Origin: a virus | Virus record (IMG/VR): IMGVR_UViG_3300022833_000005 | Coordinates: 43,937 to 107,936 of that record | Length of the DNA stretch: 64,000 nucleotides | Reading direction: 5' to 3' (one strand) | Part shown: in pieces, positions 12,001-19,164 of the stretch | How positions within the stretch are numbered: the stretch's first letter is position 1 | Layout of the letters: every line of letters begins with the position of its first letter | Notes under the pieces: generated by a model | Databases searched by the model: none | Seen by the model: the letters and a program-made list of their open reading frames with translations, nothing else | Told to the model about the DNA's origin: nothing | Translations under genes and position numbers: made by a program

Positions 12001-12437
12001 CTGCTGGAGAATATGCAAATTGGGATTCTACAAATAGAGTTAAGGATAACAATGATTCTTTAAGTAAACCACAAGTGATACCTGTTATTTTTAATTTACA
12101 GAATTCAGTTAAATTAGATAGTAAACCTTATGAAGATATTGCTAATGTGTCTAGTTCAAATAGTATAATTTCTACAAACACAATAGATCCAATAAATGGT
12201 GGTACGCAATATATAGTTAAAGATCCTTCTCAAATAATAATATTAAATTCTGCAACAACAATAAGTAAGATAGCAGATATAATTAATAAGAAAAATAAAG
12301 TATCTTTACCTGCTTATAAAACTATTTCATTACGAGATAAAAAAACTTACAACGCTGAAGATGTAAATGCTAAAATGCTAGAAGCAATGGGATACAGCCC
12401 AGAGCATGCAGGTGCACTTCTTAAAAAATTATGTTAA
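3..12437 (+). CDS. Giant polyvalent virion protein with crAss-like RNA polymerase core (5' end possibly cut by window edge)
   Basis: This 4144-aa frame is open to the left edge, so the ATG at base 3 may be internal. Residues about 770-1100 are rich in Leu/Lys/Glu heptads (coiled coil). Near residue 1732 is AYHEVFEAVW, a zincin-like helix in which the second His of HExxH is Glu. Residues about 3050-3095 read RIPTQKQNS...VVPAG...GSDFDIDKL. DFDID is the kind of metal-binding Asp triad reported for the phage phi14:2 virion RNA polymerase and resembles the beta-prime DFDGD motif. Near residue 3974, VLFHGTGFENKI...GIFASDFTTAGEYA followed by a YIVKDPSQI segment looks like a polyvalent ADP-ribosyltransferase-type domain. 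I infer a protein packaged in the virion, ejected with DNA, and transcribing early genes. The polymerase call rests on motif and context; the other domains are less certain. The next gene starts 2 bp downstream. Confidence 0.72.
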   Translation: MPNYYTAQESNANWYSPKYWATGNFLWDGVVKNMGFAAGAYFTGGVYTSALKALPYASRLFSVGKAAETLAATEAGLAGTNNVANAYGKIRKLSDTFLKDYKSLNLGGRVLVAGLSTTGEAGIEALHSSNEFRQKLIDKHIEQFGVTPVGDDLEAIDIATEGAGNATFFTNVALLTATNYIQFPKILGSSYKAEKGIINGLVREIDDIAYNAGKFTSVVSKYPKLSKLNKIRPYTFSISEAFEEVSQYSATVGTQDYYNKKYNGEATSWMESIGVGITTGAFSDEGAKNALIGGLSGALMLGRGKYKQSKAKTANTAKAIELLNKTSLSDFTKETINSVNRGTVLQQDREAALKIGDILNSKNIEADYIINYLTPRIKYGRFDLVKADITEYRNLAATEEGFAQLQSEGKALESDTKEAYIARLDRFEETANNTNSLWQSLNLRYSGQLGEDGKPTYTSDVMNKMLYAAAKVADFDVRIPELSGPLASAGIDTIGIVQSLIDGNVEAFNEAIVSIKGMDILADEKEILATQLEDLSEIALERKDFIKAYEDIKNNPKEYAEAPLSGTTGEAATHSSETIKVKTKQGEIEVELGTEYFVGKGVDYSKDPLDTPVTISQFVVEGVNEDGTLKIKTQDGNIKDVSPDVLENFKIGKVSTLENNKTANFFYNNRNDIFEFNFGKNFGGRRRGRLEYQDGKLYFVYLTPKGKVAKKELNNSHFIPQKDFKMPRVSKVGNVNSPQQQEAREQFLSPAEVAAQKATLAKNRDARLEVLSQLGQEATESLEEINKNLEKQTSELNKVKEDLENIEKMKVAGLNGPKIKLNFSKATKVFTQALNKLTKLQNIIEADIADLNNQKEELELNIAYFQDFTNEISDLPEDSDEFLQELKDQVSLLVDNGKNLNNALSAANKLAKGVDKAIKDVTKLFRKTLKGAYIVDQDYSQYLSELLDLVAAGENLAVNWPLLKIEMANFALTSDLSKDATVNDNSLINAIDSVKKLTKDLADMRAEYKARKIITDRFQKIMNEYKAQVSQEEKLTNNNKLVNQLLSTADNGPVIDSSNSVAFEAESKKSNEIIPRATVPVDEDKAHQVRANLFGLNLNSFSNRDSIRGIFVTANTQDQLLPGVIERMLDNNAELIEKFKDGMIIMVMIDESGALVGVDGKPIPKESILLDNAIYQTMPSQSLTSGGMFRESTTQEVKDSVIEQYKAWQKETLSQTTLGIPQEIDASFGSTESNQNNTTSAQDAGLITEDDLEIQDLIYIPTTNKAASKGTVAFNSPFGSVFLELPNGYVKLKNRIHTKAEATAIYDSVLQLAKNMLDVSSGGINSDSSVRILSFLRGVVYWGIPKDQQGNRKETGNNSVFFEKDKATGSLMLVLSKDGTTFKFTPSQLEKNKVLIINKLEQMYNNATGSKSKDINKKFEQIISISIDGEFKSVTWLNYQSYLLSNKNPDGSQREGYQVPLSTTINPEEEGKVNRKGIYFYTTNTADDFIIPEPKAVVKPIVPKVLLPKGAPTVASTDTEFEFTVGGAPTGKWKLDGVSVNTYVSPDGKQIMFTASADTNMDNYTETISILKGGDLDAVIKTITDAGKDFKQILKQTVYNAIASELTVDASQAAYIEAITPAPEVIAQDSEFEFTVVEQSAQDQIDALEDQINNMMSDINSEDLRIAIESEADRIKPENWNKVEAFLKKNFPNLPVYRVKNIIQATNGRQAWGMFKDGAIYVYENAETGTAYHEVFEAVWKMFTDVKEQGSVINEFKSRQGTFVDRPTGKTIKYSDATAAEIKEELAEEFRDYIQDKKIPGKSKGGSFISRLFADLKNFISKFLLGKDAQSKTEELFSKIGNGYYKKHMPYATKLSMAKEGIISIDDAFATSESEFRLKTLSDRQSADVNDEMTFLLINSLIKTDRSLFNIPSLSSTEVYDNLKVGVLTTIRKKEIAINKLLKNGTDLPVGTLLSMVEQNQQLERDVVSDWTRLVERHKEYIRSFEITFDEADNVQLGEENKIKESNKFDATKIDSFKKSNVAIRLLLASNPTYSENGKPVLSSINGRKLMPVSKTFITLMNRLHKSTSIEDMMSKLGSMAMEDPAYKTLYKRITKTDATPGAVDLSKIDTTYGASLLSGMWKTFKKQNPDVKNVFIFDNGEVAVGDAALSSAANQLRSEYINSIATLAKAGKGFFTYDVKQNAYFVSKKKLGAAPTNTYTEMVSFLAQMGIPFTVAEVKRLKGSNQRVFFNAVNGIKRSLAISGKITSLSKKTLDINKRLLELGILKTAIANPEFSSTYFNVSGERTQSFIGTNAASDLHNALSSIQNLSELAGTQYEYILTDSFSKGSNIINRMFTSSGQRKPDIDLFNVAYAGGTINEAKGQQKSSANLTFTQRLAQELNMNLSGQYLNLIPGDASIEWMLNMGNPIHANDFSRGFTDVHDIFKGYFLSEFELSKEDRSIANVKNRETKDLRFFKGILGDSLHADVITTEGTAEEVYIMFETKIKEATEQFIKKDVGRYIKYLQAYGVLSNIDGTYTFKNVDLAADMDANQMIRQLTAINVNYMIANIEMHKLLYSDPYQYKDELKRTKSFNSPRQAIVSNSPKMNVAFNNVWNEGFKKGDVGYTNFTQDYFRTTTHKDVIGIVDLPGYGSYEETDGGGIISQKSYREFRIRASDWNENEELQYRYDVAFEKRDKKIKLSKSEIEILKNKNPAIKSAYTSLKPIVSGSKLGKDGNSSKFNNVVLDKYALYPLSYRILKELNADSNALKLYNKMQNEDVDYIVFDSGRKVGAETSHDTYNKDGSFNDGEYIDIVNIPFSIMSLQSEVPSKGSALVTRGSQVTKLITMDYMDNGVPSDFFSGKEISARYKAWHKLTEKDKKQRSPLYKEIVHNQELLVELTNEGFSTMLVRLGIIEKDGEYIVEDFSEATKTLRDELFKREINDNISDALTGFLDGKSVLEATPAYQQIKNILYSIVDKQIVSPKISGGLKVQIPSALLESTRTEETTINGKKGYTSDVLKFYEDKDGERVMEIMVGRWFKSPKSDAELLEYFNNTKEGQKILSGLAFRIPTQKQNSIDAIRIKQFLPEEFGDNVVVPAGIVAKVGSDFDIDKLSIYLKNVFMNKGDLKLVPFFGFGQQAKDKFAAIFDQGGLFTKEQKRQLDSLGALKAFEVEGLFDTEEGETFKDLLGQMGIVDQEDTLVTFVNEMSEIGVKDAVVNRLYKQSLENEFIQSSENLVTHPSNFQRLITPNSAEQLKALGKFIAEKTTGGTFDYTDVSNMLDRRFMARLRHSFVIGKQAIGIAAVNQTNHSLNQRSAVYVDKDRMSNVSIEDAAWLTVGNGDVNFEKFNTINIDGRNLPSLSGVTNSDGQLISDILGQFIDGYVDISKGPWIMELGAKPNVAATFMFLTKIGVPIDTVSYFMNQPIIREYLQAIENKGYSYLFIQDIVNETLEEYDNRDTSVIERIPTKTLLRGNVGKESFTAKEKNEQQFMLLEFLKYAKMASQLFEVTQGTNFDTSNFNDPYLIFKKGVQLERAKNTIISSVDEILENSFIGNLAGKLNQSRDAMANFLVSDRGTVREIIQKVLLPYTGGNINNKKFVGIARKVVNDLFDYVVQTDQNFNLALQKMLLSDKGVASQLVTFLNQVKKNPRHPLFHNHVINLLEVRAPIRGGDSLPTNITLKNTDNKVYDQNSIIYGFRELKEALEGQSDLYDNIVTLSILQSGLGNSPISFTSLLPYEDFEKIYNKSLSKIENIPNLNEFYTIGVFERNNWSKSDIVPSTSLFSKFDDRKQKFVYPSIEYLPSNVKAAITKGTVPQIATQSVSSGQVNDDYKVMSWSKDISKSAKAEMRKAGDYSYINKGLFKKVYQLDGTPLIHSYEDTKGLLREYFVYKMINAWGDSFRAQEFYTEAKESVIDNGFIKVPNEVSDATVVSLYSKEKQKKVTKSNSITVDQANSINNLKDIEPAYNQFSNFDIQYAINRLIPNSENKNVLFHGTGFENKITSFKKNKIGIFASDFTTAGEYANWDSTNRVKDNNDSLSKPQVIPVIFNLQNSVKLDSKPYEDIANVSSSNSIISTNTIDPINGGTQYIVKDPSQIIILNSATTISKIADIINKKNKVSLPAYKTISLRDKKTYNAEDVNAKMLEAMGYSPEHAGALLKKLC

Positions 12438-12438
12438 T

Positions 12439-15400
12439 ATGGCTACATGTCCAAATAAAAATTTAGAGTCTTGGAAATTACTTATATCATCAAGAGGTGA
12501 TGATATGGCTTATTACCTATGGGATAAATACGATGGTGAAGTTCCTAATGCTGAGATGACTCCTGCTATTGTAAAGTTTAATTTAAAAGCATTAGATATT
12601 CTTAATTCTGATAAAGCTATACAAGTTTTTGAAAAAGGTAAGAAGAATGGTTGGGATATTAATAAGATCTTAACAGAGCTTCAAGTACCTAAAGAGCAAA
12701 AGCAGATTATACTATCTAAAAATATATCAACTAGAGAGGAAATCATAACATCTCTATTAGCTGAAAATAGTTTTACTGTTGAGGTTAATGTAGGAGTAGA
12801 TGGGAATAAGTTTAAAAGTGATGTGTCACCTGAAAATATAAAAAGTATTAGTTTAGAAGAATACAATTCTATAAAAGTAGAAGAGATTGAAAACGGAACT
12901 AATAAATTAAAACCTGTTAAAAATGGAATGTACTTTAAAAATAAAAAAGGAGATACTTTTTTTGAACCAACAGTTGTAGAAAATAGTTCTTTTTACCGAG
13001 ATTTAACAGTTCCAGGTGGTGCTAATTATACAGAAAATGAAATATCTACACCTGCTATTACACCTAATATTAAAAGTCATGCACAATTTAGTACAGATAA
13101 TGGTATAGGGTGGTTTAGAAGTGATGAACAACTTAATGATTTAACAGATGAAACTAAATTTAGACCTGTTTATTCTTTAGATAAAATAGTTAGTTATATA
13201 GAAATTTCAACAGGATTAGAATATAATAAAAATAGTAAAAAACAAAATACACGTAGAATTTTAGAAGTACAATCTGATTTATTTCAGAAAGGTAGAGATA
13301 AAAAATCTTTAGTAAATAGTATGCCAGAAAAAGGAAACTATAAAATGTTTAAATATGGTGATTTTAATTATTTTACTGTAGATAATAAATTTTTTAAACA
13401 ACCTTTAGAAGATAAAAATGATCCCTATGGTGTACCTAAAGAAATTGAAATTAATAAATCTGAATATGATTTAGTAGTAAACAAAGAAATTAAAGAAAAC
13501 AATTTTCTTCAACTACTAAACAAAAAAGGTAATTGGGTAAACTTCTTTATACAATCTATAGTACAAGATAGTGTTAAAAAAGGTTATGAGAAAGTATTAT
13601 TTCCTACAGGTGAAACTGCTGCTAAGGTGGAAGGGCATCAAACTTTAGTTGAAGATATTGCTAAATGGGATAAAATTATAAATAAAGATTACAAAACTTG
13701 GAAATTAGAAGCTATAGATAATAATTTAGATGAAATTAACGAAAATGTTTGGAAAGGTAATATTATATATGCTAAAAATAAAAAAGAAGAATTAAAAACA
13801 CAAGGTATAGAAAAACTTAAACCTATTGAAGCTTTTTATACCAATACAGTTACTAATATACTTAATAAGTTATATGATGTAAATGAAATAACTGATGAGC
13901 ATGGTAACACTTGGAATGAAGTGACATTAGATCAAAGTTCTGTACAAGGGCAAAATATCTTATTACAAAAAGAAAACCAATCTTCAAATAAAACTAAAGC
14001 ATCTCAAGAAATTTTAAGTAAAGTTAAATTAATTATTAAGAGAATGGGAATAGATATTCAAACAATGATTGAATATTCTAAAAATAATCCTAATGTTGAT
14101 GTAACAAATGTTAATGGTTTAGCTGATTTAATTAATGGTATCATTGCTATATCTGAAGGTAAAGAAGACATTGCTCTTACAGAAGAGATGGTTCATATTG
14201 CTACAGCAATAATAGAGCAGAAAAATCCAAAATTGATTACAGAAATGATATCTAAAGTGGATAGGTTTAAAGTGTATAAAGAAACCTTTGAACAATATAA
14301 AGACATAGCTGCATATCAATTACCTAATGGTAAGCCAAACATTCGTAAAATAAAAAAAGAAGCTGTAGATAAACTTATAGCTGATCTTATTATTAATGAT
14401 GGTCAATCTTTTTCAGAACTTACAGAAGAAGAAAACAGATCTATCATAAGAAGAATGTGGGATGCAATTACAGATTGGTTTAGAGGACAACATAAAGCTA
14501 GTAATATAGATTTATTTCAAGAAAGTGCTACTAGAATTATACTAGGTAATTTTGAAGGGAATGTATTAGATTTAACTAGTAAAGAAGTTTACTATCAAGC
14601 TACAGATGCTCAGAAAAAATTACAACAAAAAATAATAGAGACCAGAGAAAGCTTAAGAAAAATAGAATCTAAAGAACCTATCAATCCTTTATTAATGGAT
14701 GAAGAAGGTGCTACTAGTTACTATGAAGTGTTAGTTGATGGTGAATATCAAAGAGTTACTAAGAGGGTAACTGATAGAGTTAAAGCTTGGTACACACAAA
14801 GGTTTGGAAAAAATAAAGATTGGACTGCTCAAGAAAAAAGAGATAATGAAGTTAAACGACAATTAGGAGTTGATTTTCATAATTATTTTGAGGAGATACA
14901 TGATAGATTTTTCAATACTGATGGTACAAGAAGAGAAAACTTTGGCCCACGTCCTAATATTCAAGATGCTACTAAAGATGCAGTGTATACTAAACTAGAA
15001 AAGTATTATGTAGATTTAATTTCTCAATTTTCTAGAGATGGAAAAAATCCATTAGTGTTTTCTGAAGTGATGGTGTATGATCCTAAACTTAAAGAGGCAG
15101 GTACAATTGATCTTCTTATCGTAGATCAAGATGGTACATCTCATATATATGATTGGAAGTTTATGAGTGTTGCCCAGGGTGCTGAAGATGTTGCTTGGTA
15201 TAAACAAGGAGCATATAATGTACAACTTGGTAGATACAAAGACATATTAAGATCAGCTTATGGTGTAAAACAAATAGGAAAGAATAGAGCTGTTCCTATT
15301 ATAATGGATTTACAAAGAGAAAATCCAAAAGACTTAAAAACTAATTTAAAAATTAAAGGAATTAAAATTGGTTCTGTAAACCCTAAAGAGATTCAAGATC

Positions 15401-18400
15401 TTAAACTTGTTCCAGTATCAGAAGAATCAGAATCTACAGGAATTAAAAAATTAGATGAGTTACTAGTAAAACTAAATGGTGTATATAAACAAATTACTAA
15501 AGATAAACCAATCACTGAAGAAGATAAAACTTTTAAAAGAGAGCGTTTAAATATTCTTAAGAAAGCTATTCGTACAGCACAGAGTACATTAAATATTGCT
15601 CCATTAGTTGATGTAATTAGAGTGATGAGGAAAGAAGGAGAGAATATAATTTCTGAATATAAAACTACATATGAAGGAAGACCTGCTACATCAGAAGATT
15701 TTAACGATGAGCAACTATCAGATTTTGCAGATAATATAAGAGAGTATGGTGATTTAGCTTCAGTGTTTCAAGATATAAACATTGACTTAAAGGATTTAAT
15801 TGAAGAAAAAGAAATTCTTGATTTAATACGTGCTGAGGCAGAAGCAATTAAAATATCCCTATATGAAATTAAAGAAATAGCTGGGGAATTTGCAGATAAA
15901 TTTATTGGTGAGAAAAATCTTGTGACTGGTTTAACTAAACCTGAAAAAGTAGTAAAAGGTTTAAGTTCTTTATTTAGAGGATTATCAGATTTACCACTAG
16001 CATCATTAAAACTTTTATACAAACTTGCTAATCGTGCAATGGGCTTTGCTAATGAAGATGCATTACAAGAAGTGAATGACCTTCTCGCAATAAGAGATAA
16101 ACTAAAAGCTAGAGGTGGAGATTTAAGAAAAACTGTACAGCAAATTTATCAAAAATCTAGTGAAGGTGGATTAGTAAATAAATTAATATACAGATATAAA
16201 AGAGAATTCTTCCAAGAGGTTGATGCAAATGCTGAAGAGGGAAGAAGAAGTAGACAGTGGTTAAAAGATAATGTTGATTTAAAAGGATATTCAATTGAAG
16301 CTTCTAAAATATTAAAAGAAAGACTTTCAAAAATTAATAAAACTTATGATGACGGTGAATTAAAAGAAAAACTTTTATTAGATGAAATGAGAAAGTGGGA
16401 TGTTTCTCGAAAAGATTTTAATGGTTTTAATAATTATGTAATCAAAAGACACCCTTTATTAAAATGGGAATCTACTGAATATATTAATCTTGCAAAAGAT
16501 CCAGAGTTATTTGAATTATATAATTATATAACTAAGATAAATAAAAAAGCACAGTCTGTAGGATATATAGAAAATAAAGTGCAATCTACATTTTTACCAT
16601 TTGTAAGAAAGACTATGGCTGAAAGTTTAGCTTGGGATTTTAGTTTAAGTTCAATAAGTAATTTTAGTGATAACTTATCAGTAAGAACTTCAGATGTAGG
16701 ATATGGGAATATTAATGAAGTTACTGGAGAGGTAGAAAATAGTATACCAAAATATTACACTTCAGATTTTACCAAGGGAGAAGATGGTGTAAATGATTAT
16801 TCTGATGTAAGTGAAGATATATTTAAGAACATGATAATGTACATTAACCATATGGAGAAGTACAAATACATGTCTGAAATAGAAGGTCAAATAAAATTAG
16901 TTCGTTCAATAGAAACATTCAAAGATCATTTACAAACTTCAAAATTTAGTAAGGTTGTAATGGATAGTAATGGTAAACCTATTATTGAAAAAGGAAATGC
17001 TGACAATGTAAAAATATTTGATTCATTTTTACAAACTGTTATATATGGTCAAAAATACACTGCTGATAATACAGATATTGCATTAGGTGATGGTTTACTT
17101 ACTAGTATTAAAAAAGGTATCAATTCTGTTGCAGGTAAAGAAGTATATAAAATTGGGGATAAACCTGGAAGTCTATCTCTAATTAAAACTATTGATGCGA
17201 TGAATAGGGCCTTTCAATTAAAGACTTTAGGATTTGAATTTATATCAGGTGCTGTAAATATATTTGGTGGTAACATACAAGTTGCTACTCAGGCAGGAAA
17301 CTACTTTAAAGCAAGAGAGTTTGCTAAAAATGAAATGATGTTAGTTGGTAATCGATTTAAGAACGATGATGAACGAAGTATGTTTATTCAACTTATTGAT
17401 AAATTCATGCCATTAAAAGATGATCCTACTTATGAGAAGATGAAAGCTGCAGGAATGTCTAAACTTACTCAGCAAAACTTTTCTGATATGTTATTTGTAT
17501 TCTTTAGAGAACCTGAACAACATTTAGAAAAAACAATATTCTACACATTGTTAGATAATATGATGGTTGAAGATGGTAAGGTTGTTAGTATTAGGGAGTT
17601 TGTAAAGAATAAATATAAAGATAGGTATAGTTCTGCAAGTAATTTTAGAGATTCTAAACAATCTATAGATGCAGAAATAGAGTCACTTAAAAAAACAAGA
17701 TCTATAAATTCTACTAAAAAATTAGTAGATGGTGAATTAGTTATACCAGGATTAGATTTAAGTAATAGAGAAGAGTTACAGCGTCTAACTAATTTATCAA
17801 GAAGTATTTCTAGAAATGCTACAGGTAACATGACAGATTTTGATACTAGTAGAATGAACATGAGTGTTTGGACTAGATCTATGATGGTGTTTAAAGGTTG
17901 GATTCCTAAACTTTTAGATACTAGATTTGGAGAATTTAGAAAGATAGCTGATGATTTCTCTGTAGAAATTGGAGAAGATGGAATGACTACTGGAGATAAA
18001 TATGATGTTGGTAGAGTTAGGTTATTTGGATCCTTTTTAAGTTTAAATATTGCTAAAACAGTTAAAGAAATAAATGATGTACTTATTGTAAATGATTCTG
18101 GTATTCTTAAATTAGATGAAATGTATGCACAATATGCACAATCTTATTTTGAAAGAACAGGTGATGAGTTACAAATGACTGCAGAAGATTTCAATGACTT
18201 AATAAGAAACAATTTACGTAATCAACTTAAAGAACTTGCAATTCTTATGTCATTATTTGGAGCCACCTTAGCTTTAGGGTTTATGGAACCAGAAGATGAT
18301 GAAGATAAAGCACATAAAAACTTTTATAGATTTGCACAAAGAGTTGTAGATAAATTTACAAGTGAATTGATGTTCTTCTATAATCCTATAGAAATGAAAA

Positions 18401-18663
18401 ACATCCTAGATGGGGGAATATTCCCTGCCATAGGATTAATAACAGATGTAGGAAGATTTACAGATCATTTCTTTATGGAGACTACAGGATTAGATTGGTC
18501 AAACACAGATCTTACAGCAGTTGAAGTGAGAAAAAAAGCTCAACCAATAAAGAATTTAATGAAAATGCTTCCTGTAAGTAAATCATTAGTTACATATCTT
18601 GCTATATCCAACTCTAAATTTGCTAAAGAGTTTGATGTAACTATTCAGAAACAAAGTAGATAA
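12439..18663 (+). CDS. Giant polyvalent virion/ejection protein with ELQSD-like and PD-(D/E)XK nuclease-like domains
   Basis: I chose the ATG at 12439, right after the upstream TAA (TAATATG), over an earlier in-frame ATG at 12406 that overlaps the previous gene. It gives MATCPNKNLESWKLL. The protein is about 2074 aa. Residues about 271-490 contain RRILEVQSDLFQKGR, then a FYTNTVTNIL/EHGNTWNEV segment, like the ELQSDWHQ domain common in phage polyvalent proteins. Residues about 810-960 hold HNYFEEIH, SEVMVYDP, AGTIDLLIVDQDG, IYDWKF and YNVQLGRYKDIL, the order expected for a RecB/Cas4-type PD-(D/E)XK nuclease. Residues about 1929-1949 are hydrophobic (AILMSLFGATLALGF). Position behind the RNA polymerase-like giant suggests a co-packaged, co-ejected partner. 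The nuclease fold is fairly convincing; its substrate is unknown. Confidence 0.68.
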   Translation: MATCPNKNLESWKLLISSRGDDMAYYLWDKYDGEVPNAEMTPAIVKFNLKALDILNSDKAIQVFEKGKKNGWDINKILTELQVPKEQKQIILSKNISTREEIITSLLAENSFTVEVNVGVDGNKFKSDVSPENIKSISLEEYNSIKVEEIENGTNKLKPVKNGMYFKNKKGDTFFEPTVVENSSFYRDLTVPGGANYTENEISTPAITPNIKSHAQFSTDNGIGWFRSDEQLNDLTDETKFRPVYSLDKIVSYIEISTGLEYNKNSKKQNTRRILEVQSDLFQKGRDKKSLVNSMPEKGNYKMFKYGDFNYFTVDNKFFKQPLEDKNDPYGVPKEIEINKSEYDLVVNKEIKENNFLQLLNKKGNWVNFFIQSIVQDSVKKGYEKVLFPTGETAAKVEGHQTLVEDIAKWDKIINKDYKTWKLEAIDNNLDEINENVWKGNIIYAKNKKEELKTQGIEKLKPIEAFYTNTVTNILNKLYDVNEITDEHGNTWNEVTLDQSSVQGQNILLQKENQSSNKTKASQEILSKVKLIIKRMGIDIQTMIEYSKNNPNVDVTNVNGLADLINGIIAISEGKEDIALTEEMVHIATAIIEQKNPKLITEMISKVDRFKVYKETFEQYKDIAAYQLPNGKPNIRKIKKEAVDKLIADLIINDGQSFSELTEEENRSIIRRMWDAITDWFRGQHKASNIDLFQESATRIILGNFEGNVLDLTSKEVYYQATDAQKKLQQKIIETRESLRKIESKEPINPLLMDEEGATSYYEVLVDGEYQRVTKRVTDRVKAWYTQRFGKNKDWTAQEKRDNEVKRQLGVDFHNYFEEIHDRFFNTDGTRRENFGPRPNIQDATKDAVYTKLEKYYVDLISQFSRDGKNPLVFSEVMVYDPKLKEAGTIDLLIVDQDGTSHIYDWKFMSVAQGAEDVAWYKQGAYNVQLGRYKDILRSAYGVKQIGKNRAVPIIMDLQRENPKDLKTNLKIKGIKIGSVNPKEIQDLKLVPVSEESESTGIKKLDELLVKLNGVYKQITKDKPITEEDKTFKRERLNILKKAIRTAQSTLNIAPLVDVIRVMRKEGENIISEYKTTYEGRPATSEDFNDEQLSDFADNIREYGDLASVFQDINIDLKDLIEEKEILDLIRAEAEAIKISLYEIKEIAGEFADKFIGEKNLVTGLTKPEKVVKGLSSLFRGLSDLPLASLKLLYKLANRAMGFANEDALQEVNDLLAIRDKLKARGGDLRKTVQQIYQKSSEGGLVNKLIYRYKREFFQEVDANAEEGRRSRQWLKDNVDLKGYSIEASKILKERLSKINKTYDDGELKEKLLLDEMRKWDVSRKDFNGFNNYVIKRHPLLKWESTEYINLAKDPELFELYNYITKINKKAQSVGYIENKVQSTFLPFVRKTMAESLAWDFSLSSISNFSDNLSVRTSDVGYGNINEVTGEVENSIPKYYTSDFTKGEDGVNDYSDVSEDIFKNMIMYINHMEKYKYMSEIEGQIKLVRSIETFKDHLQTSKFSKVVMDSNGKPIIEKGNADNVKIFDSFLQTVIYGQKYTADNTDIALGDGLLTSIKKGINSVAGKEVYKIGDKPGSLSLIKTIDAMNRAFQLKTLGFEFISGAVNIFGGNIQVATQAGNYFKAREFAKNEMMLVGNRFKNDDERSMFIQLIDKFMPLKDDPTYEKMKAAGMSKLTQQNFSDMLFVFFREPEQHLEKTIFYTLLDNMMVEDGKVVSIREFVKNKYKDRYSSASNFRDSKQSIDAEIESLKKTRSINSTKKLVDGELVIPGLDLSNREELQRLTNLSRSISRNATGNMTDFDTSRMNMSVWTRSMMVFKGWIPKLLDTRFGEFRKIADDFSVEIGEDGMTTGDKYDVGRVRLFGSFLSLNIAKTVKEINDVLIVNDSGILKLDEMYAQYAQSYFERTGDELQMTAEDFNDLIRNNLRNQLKELAILMSLFGATLALGFMEPEDDEDKAHKNFYRFAQRVVDKFTSELMFFYNPIEMKNILDGGIFPAIGLITDVGRFTDHFFMETTGLDWSNTDLTAVEVRKKAQPIKNLMKMLPVSKSLVTYLAISNSKFAKEFDVTIQKQSR

Positions 18664-18704
18664 TAGGTTTAATGCTATATTATAATCCTATATTTCTTAT
18701 AATA

Positions 18705-18736
18705 TTTGTAAAATACATATATAAAACATAAATTTG
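18705..18736 (+). promoter_or_regulatory. Bacteroidetes-type promoter for the fibre operon
   Basis: TTTG at 18705-18708, a 20-nt spacer, then TAAATTTG at 18729-18736. This is a full match to the Bacteroidetes sigma-ABfr consensus TTTG-N19-21-TAnnTTTG. The expected start of transcription falls at about 18741-18743, on top of the ATG at 18742, so the mRNA may be almost leaderless. Confidence 0.7.
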
Positions 18737-18741
18737 TACAC

Positions 18742-19140
18742 ATGAGAACAGCTGAAATTTGCCCAACTTGTGCCACATTCCAAAATGCTGAATGCATTAT
18801 TTACAATGGCCCATACCTTTCTAATATTATTGTAAACCCTTTAGATAGTTTACAAACTATATTAATTGCAATTAATAATAACTTAATTCCTTTAACAGGA
18901 ATAACTGCAACACCTCCAGCAGGTGTACCTGCAACTTTTGTAGGTCAGTTATATTTAAGTCCAAATAGTCCATTAGTATATTATGCATCCACTTCGGGTA
19001 CTGCTGATGATTTTGAGGTATTAATAACTGCACCAAAAACAGGAGTTCCTCAATTTTCAAATAATGCAGCTGCTGTATTTGCAGGTTTAATTCCTGGACA
19101 AATATATAGAACAGCAGACTTTCTTAAAATAGTTTATTAG
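18742..19140 (+). CDS. Small virion-associated protein related to the fibre N-terminus
   Basis: A 132-aa protein with a Cys-containing N-terminus (EICPTCATFQNAECIIYNGPYL). Its pattern C-I-I-Y-N-G-P-Y-L...LDSLQTILIAINNNL is matched in the next gene by C-V-F-Y-E-G-P-N-L...VEEALKNIDALL. I infer a shared attachment or base module, so this protein is probably a short tail or fibre component, perhaps a paralogue without the shaft. Function of the rest (a Pro/Ala/Gly-rich beta-type segment) is not recognised. First gene after the promoter at 18705-18736; 24 bp before the fibre. Confidence 0.55.
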   Translation: MRTAEICPTCATFQNAECIIYNGPYLSNIIVNPLDSLQTILIAINNNLIPLTGITATPPAGVPATFVGQLYLSPNSPLVYYASTSGTADDFEVLITAPKTGVPQFSNNAAAVFAGLIPGQIYRTADFLKIVY

Positions 19141-19164
19141 AGAAATAACAAAATTCAATATTAT

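Noticed and set aside
12406-12439. Alternative ATG at 12406 for the second giant gene
   Set aside because: It overlaps the previous gene by 32 nt, whereas the ATG at 12439 directly follows the stop and gives the expected N-terminus CPNKNLESWK.
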